From positions 1 to 8,916 of the forward strand of contig JABUSX010000429.1 of the NCBI GenBank assembly GCA_021442545.1: a stretch of 8,916 nt of DNA, written 5' to 3'. Positions 4,898 to 8,916 of this stretch are shown piece after piece. A program made the translations under genes and the position numbers. Positions within the stretch are counted from its first letter, which is position 1, and each line of letters starts with the position of its first letter. The DNA is from Eubacterium sp. Its GTDB lineage: Bacteria; Bacillota; Clostridia; Lachnospirales; Lachnospiraceae. A model generated the notes under the pieces. That model was given only the letters and a program-made list of their open reading frames with translations. It ran no database searches and was not told the origin of the DNA.

Positions 4898-7800
4898 ATG
4901 TCAGAAAAACAATATGCACTTGGTATCGATATCGGATCCACGACCGTAAAAATAGCCATTCTGGACAAAAAGAACCAGCTCGTTTTTTCCGATTATAAAC
5001 GTCATTTTGCACGTATTCAGGAAACACTTGCCGATCTGCTGGCAGAGGCGGAGGAACTTCTTGGTGAATGCACACTTCTTCCCATGATCACGGGAAGCGG
5101 CGGTCTGACACTTGCCTCAAACCTCGGAGTTCCGTTTACACAGGAGGTCATTGCCGTCTCCCGCGCAATCAGGGAAAGCGTGCCGCAGACGGATGTGGCG
5201 ATCGAACTCGGCGGGGAAGATGCCAAAATCATCTATTTCGAAAACGGAAACATTGAACAGCGTATGAACGGCGTCTGCGCCGGCGGTACGGGTTCCTTCA
5301 TCGACCAGATGGCTTCCCTCCTTCAGACGGATGCCTCCGGACTGAACGAATATGCGAAAACCTACCAGGCGATCTATCCCATTGCTGCCCGCTGCGGTGT
5401 TTTTGCAAAAACGGATATCCAGCCTCTGATCAATGAAGGGGCAACTAAGGAAGATCTGGCAGTTTCGATCTTTCAGGCAGTTGTAAACCAGACCATATCC
5501 GGCCTTGCCTGCGGAAAACCCATCCGCGGACACGTCGTCTTTCTCGGAGGTCCTCTCCACTTTCTTTCGGAGCTGCGCGCCTGCTTTATCCGGACACTGA
5601 ATCTGGATGACGAACACGCACTGGTTCCGGAAAATTCACACCTTTTTGCAGCCGTCGGTTCTGCATTGACGGCAGGCAGCGATACCCGCGTCTCCTTAAG
5701 AGATCTGAAGGATCGTCTGCGCAAAGGTGTCAGAATGGAAATGGAAGTGGCCCGTATGGATCCCCTTTTTGCCGCAAAGGAAGACTACGATGCCTTCCTG
5801 GAAAGACAGAAAAAGAACAACGTACGGACTTCCGACCTTTCTTCTTACAGCGGGAACTGCTATCTCGGCATTGACGCCGGGTCCACAACAACCAAGACCG
5901 CTCTGGTCGGGGAAGACGGATCTCTGCTCTATTCCTTCTATGCCAATAATGAGGGGGATCCCCTGGCAACTTCGATCCGTGCGATCCGGGACATGTACGC
6001 CCAGATGCCGGAGGGCGCCCGCATTGCCCGCGCCTGCTCCACCGGCTATGGCGAAGAGCTGATCAAGGCGGCTCTGCTGCTGGATGACGGTGAAGTGGAA
6101 ACAATCGCCCATTATACCGCCGCTGCCTTCTTCGATCCCGAAGTGGACTGCATTCTCGACATCGGCGGTCAGGATATGAAATGCATCAAGATCCGCAACA
6201 AAGCCGTGGAAAGCGTTCAGCTGAACGAAGCCTGTTCCTCGGGCTGCGGTTCCTTTATTGAAAACTTTGCACAGTCTCTGAGCTATTCCGTTCAGGATTT
6301 CGCGAAGGAAGCTCTCTTTGCCGAACATCCTATCGATCTCGGAACGCGGTGCACGGTTTTCATGAATTCCAAAGTCAAACAGGCGCAGAAGGAAGGAGCG
6401 ACCGTGGCGGATATCTCGGCCGGACTCGCTTATTCCGTGATCAAGAACGCGCTCTACAAGGTCATCAAGGTCTCCGATGCGTCCGAGCTTGGCCGGCACA
6501 TCGTCGTGCAGGGCGGTACTTTCTATAATGATGCGGTTCTCCGCAGCTTTGAACGTATTGCCGGATGCGAGGCGATCCGCCCGGATATTGCCGGCATCAT
6601 GGGCGCCTTCGGTGCGGCTCTGATCGCACGCGACCGTTATGAAGAACAGCCTTCGACAATGCTTTCGATCAAAGAGATCGAAGCACTCGAATATTCCACA
6701 AAGCTTTCCTACTGCCAGGGATGCACGAACCGCTGCCGCCTGACGATCAACCTCTTCTCAGGCGGGCGCCGGTATATCAGCGGCAACCGCTGTGAGCGCG
6801 GTCTCGGCAAAGAACGGAATGCCGAAAATATCCCGAACCTTGTGGACTACAAGTACAAACGCCTCTTCCACTATGTTCCGCTCACGGAAGAAGAAGCCCC
6901 GCGCGGACGCATCGGGATACCGCGTGTTCTGAACACCTATGAAAACTATCCGCTCTGGTTCACCTTCCTGACGAAGCTCGGCTATTCCGTCGTTCTTTCG
7001 CCGATCTCCACGCGGAAGATCTATGAACTCGGCATCGAATCGATACCAAGTGATACGGCCTGCTATCCGGCCAAGATCGCACACGGCCATATAGAATGGC
7101 TTCTGAAGAAGGGGGTCAAGACGATCTTCTACCCCTGCATTCCCTATGAACGGAACGAGTTTGCGGGAGCAGTCAATCATTACAACTGCCCGATCGTGAC
7201 CTCCTACGCGGAAAACATCAAAAACAACGTGGATAACCTGCGTGATCCCTCCGTGACCTTCATGAATCCTTTCCTCGCACTGTCGAACGAAAAGATTCTC
7301 GCCGATGAACTGGTCAAGGTCTTCAGCTGGATTCCTGAAGAAGATGTCCGTGAGGCCTGTCACGAAGGCTGGGAGGAAATGGCAAATGTCCGTGCCGACG
7401 TCGCACAGCAGGGCGAAGAAACCTTGCGCTGGATGGAGGAAAACGGACGCCGCGGCATTGTCCTTGCCGGACGGCCCTACCACATAGACCCCGAGATCCA
7501 TCACGGCATACCGGAAATGATCAATTCCTACGGTGTGGCCGTGCTGACGGAAGACTCCGTTTCGCATCTTGCGGAAATCGAACGGCCGATCCGTGTGAAC
7601 GATCAGTGGATGTATCACAGCCGTCTCTACGCGTCCGCCCACTTCGTCAAGACCCGGAAGGATCTGGATCTGATCCAGCTGAATTCTTTCGGCTGCGGCC
7701 TCGATGCCGTCACGACCGACCAGGTATACGAGATCCTGAATGACTGCGGCAACATCTATACGGTCCTGAAGATCGACGAAGTGAACAACCTCGGAGCGGC

Positions 7801-8916
7801 CCGCATCCGTGTCCGCTCACTTCTGGCGGCTCTGCGCGCCCGTGAAAAACAGCCGGGTCCCGAAGTGAAACCCGTCAAAAAAAGCCGGGTGCTTTTCACA
7901 AAGGAAATGAGGGAAGCGGGCTATACGATCCTCTGCCCGCAGATGTCTCCGATCCATTTTTCACTGATCACATCGGCCTTCAATTCCTCCGGCTACAATT
8001 TTGAGCTGCTCGGAAACGACAACAAGCAGGCCGTCGACGTCGGTCTGAAATATGTAAACAACGATGCCTGCTATCCTTCTCTTCTCGTGGTCGGCCAGAT
8101 CATGGAGGCATTGGAATCCGGAAAATACGATCCGAACAGAACCGCCGTGATCATGACACAGACGGGCGGAGGCTGCAGGGCATCCAACTATATTGCCTTT
8201 ATTCGCCGTGCACTGAAAAAAGCCGGTCTGGAGCAGGTGCCCGTTATCTCCCTGAACCTTGTCGGTCTGGAAAAGAATCCCGGCTTCACATTGACACCCG
8301 ACCTTGGCGTACGTGCCACGTTTTCGGCCATGCTCGGAGATGTCATGATGAAGTGTCTCTACCGCATGCGGCCTTATGAAAAGGTTCCGGGTTCGGCAAA
8401 TGCCCTTCACAGAAAATGGGAAAAAATCTGCATCAGCTATCTGCAGGGAAGAAGCCTTTCCCTGTGGAAGTTCTGCAACCTCTGCCGCGCCATCATCCGC
8501 GATTTTGACCGGCTTCCGATCCTGGATATTCAGAAGCCCCGCGTCGGCATTGTCGGTGAGATCCTTGTCAAATACGCACCTGCCGCCAACAACCATCTGG
8601 TCGATCTGCTGGAGGCAGAAGGCGCCGAAGCCATCGTCCCGGATTTTGTCGACTTCTTCATGTACAGCTTTTACAATATCAATTTCCGCTATGACCATCT
8701 GGGCGGTTCGGCAAAAACGAAGTTCCTCTGCAACGCGGCCATCAAAGCCGTCAACATTCTCCGCCATGCCGCGGATGATGAGTTCCGCAAGAGCAGACAC
8801 TTCTGGCCGTCCGCACGCATCGACAAGCTGGCGGAATACGCAGATCCCATCGTATCCGTAGGCAATCAGACCGGTGAAGGATGGTTCCTGACCGGTGAAA
8901 TGATGGAACTGATCCA
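4898..8916 (+). CDS. Giant fused 2-hydroxyacyl-CoA dehydratase activase (double ASKHA ATPase + DUF2229 + COG3581-like region), 3' end outside window
   Basis: Activases of this family (BadF/BadG/BcrA/BcrD, COG1924) hydrolyse ATP to push one low-potential electron onto an iron-sulfur partner. The frame is open for 1339 codons. ATPase domain 1 (about 6-265) has LGIDIGSTT at 8-16, CAGGTGSF with Cys127 and RCGVF with Cys166. ATPase domain 2 (about 322-580) has [11 protein letters not shown] from 323, CSSGCGSF with Cys446 and RCTVF with Cys485. The Cys spacing is 39 in both halves, and Cys127/Cys166 equal the cluster ligands of Acidaminococcus HgdC as I recall them. A Cys-rich linker follows (Cys606, 609, 613, 632), then a DUF2229 region with ACYPAK (Cys722) and YPCIPYE (Cys747), SFGCGLD (Cys933), and a COG3581-like part with ACYPS (Cys1058) and GGGCRASNY (Cys1093). 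Such fusions are usually about 1400 residues, so the missing end is probably short. It stands alone here with no dehydratase subunits visible, so the substrate is unknown. The family is secure, the physiological role is not. Confidence 0.92.
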   Translation, partial: MSEKQYALGIDIGSTTVKIAILDKKNQLVFSDYKRHFARIQETLADLLAEAEELLGECTLLPMITGSGGLTLASNLGVPFTQEVIAVSRAIRESVPQTDVAIELGGEDAKIIYFENGNIEQRMNGVCAGGTGSFIDQMASLLQTDASGLNEYAKTYQAIYPIAARCGVFAKTDIQPLINEGATKEDLAVSIFQAVVNQTISGLACGKPIRGHVVFLGGPLHFLSELRACFIRTLNLDDEHALVPENSHLFAAVGSALTAGSDTRVSLRDLKDRLRKGVRMEMEVARMDPLFAAKEDYDAFLERQKKNNVRTSDLSSYSGNCYLGIDAGSTTTKTALVGEDGSLLYSFYANNEGDPLATSIRAIRDMYAQMPEGARIARACSTGYGEELIKAALLLDDGEVETIAHYTAAAFFDPEVDCILDIGGQDMKCIKIRNKAVESVQLNEACSSGCGSFIENFAQSLSYSVQDFAKEALFAEHPIDLGTRCTVFMNSKVKQAQKEGATVADISAGLAYSVIKNALYKVIKVSDASELGRHIVVQGGTFYNDAVLRSFERIAGCEAIRPDIAGIMGAFGAALIARDRYEEQPSTMLSIKEIEALEYSTKLSYCQGCTNRCRLTINLFSGGRRYISGNRCERGLGKERNAENIPNLVDYKYKRLFHYVPLTEEEAPRGRIGIPRVLNTYENYPLWFTFLTKLGYSVVLSPISTRKIYELGIESIPSDTACYPAKIAHGHIEWLLKKGVKTIFYPCIPYERNEFAGAVNHYNCPIVTSYAENIKNNVDNLRDPSVTFMNPFLALSNEKILADELVKVFSWIPEEDVREACHEGWEEMANVRADVAQQGEETLRWMEENGRRGIVLAGRPYHIDPEIHHGIPEMINSYGVAVLTEDSVSHLAEIERPIRVNDQWMYHSRLYASAHFVKTRKDLDLIQLNSFGCGLDAVTTDQVYEILNDCGNIYTVLKIDEVNNLGAARIRVRSLLAALRAREKQPGPEVKPVKKSRVLFTKEMREAGYTILCPQMSPIHFSLITSAFNSSGYNFELLGNDNKQAVDVGLKYVNNDACYPSLLVVGQIMEALESGKYDPNRTAVIMTQTGGGCRASNYIAFIRRALKKAGLEQVPVISLNLVGLEKNPGFTLTPDLGVRATFSAMLGDVMMKCLYRMRPYEKVPGSANALHRKWEKICISYLQGRSLSLWKFCNLCRAIIRDFDRLPILDIQKPRVGIVGEILVKYAPAANNHLVDLLEAEGAEAIVPDFVDFFMYSFYNINFRYDHLGGSAKTKFLCNAAIKAVNILRHAADDEFRKSRHFWPSARIDKLAEYADPIVSVGNQTGEGWFLTGEMMELI

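Noticed and set aside
6233..6247. Extra cysteine Cys450 in the second ATPase cluster motif (CSSGCGSF instead of CAGGTGSF) as a possible oddity
   Set aside because: As I recall, this form is usual in the second half of fused activases, so it is not reported as novel.
5696..6499. Long minus-strand frame inside the activase gene
   Set aside because: Opposite strand of the second ATPase domain, whose motifs are intact in the plus frame; long antisense frames are common in GC-biased codon usage.
6758..8800. Two more long minus-strand frames (6758-7642 and 7961-8800)
   Set aside because: Both lie opposite conserved DUF2229 and COG3581-like coding sequence in the continuous plus frame and show no family signature of their own.

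Overview
The window most likely comes from a strictly anaerobic, fermentative bacterium, probably Bacillota (Clostridia or Erysipelotrichia-like). The reasons are the very large oxygen-sensitive type of 2-hydroxyacyl-CoA dehydratase activase, good Shine-Dalgarno sites, a sigma70/sigmaA-type promoter and moderate GC. The taxonomic call is an inference from gene content only; there are no rRNA or tRNA genes.

Left half (1-4486, minus strand): a two-gene polyphosphate operon. The upstream gene is a 500-residue, two-domain PPK2-type polyphosphate:AMP phosphotransferase (2984-4486). It is followed after 42 nt by a polyphosphate kinase PPK1 (1-2941) that runs off the left edge. The PPK1 is unusual: a normal catalytic core of about 660 residues sits between a Lys-rich N-terminal extension of about 135 residues and an Ala/Glu/Gly-rich C-terminal extension of at least 180 residues. 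The N-terminal extension is encoded largely by a 42-bp tandem repeat. That repeat starts upstream of the ppk1 start codon, with a first copy 2 bp short and therefore out of frame. Together the two enzymes make polyphosphate from ATP and use it to recharge AMP to ADP.

Middle (4487-4897): a divergent intergenic region. It holds a possible 65-codon minus-strand ORF that overlaps the phosphotransferase start, an imperfect direct repeat of 36/37 bp, a strong plus-strand promoter (TTGTCA-N17-TATAAT), and a roughly 140-nt leader with a GC-rich hairpin followed by a T-rich stretch.

Right half (4898-8916, plus strand): one giant open reading frame, 1339 codons without a stop, running off the right edge. 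It is a fused activase: two ASKHA ATPase (BadF/BadG/BcrA/BcrD) domains, each with the two cysteines that bind the [4Fe-4S] cluster, then a Cys-rich linker, a DUF2229 region and a COG3581-like region resembling 2-hydroxyacyl-CoA dehydratase/double-cubane proteins. This fits an ATP-driven low-potential electron donor fused to its iron-sulfur acceptor module; the substrate is not known from sequence.

I see no CRISPR array, insertion sequence, prophage or RNA gene. The most unusual material is the repeat-encoded, charged tails of PPK1 and the divergent control region.
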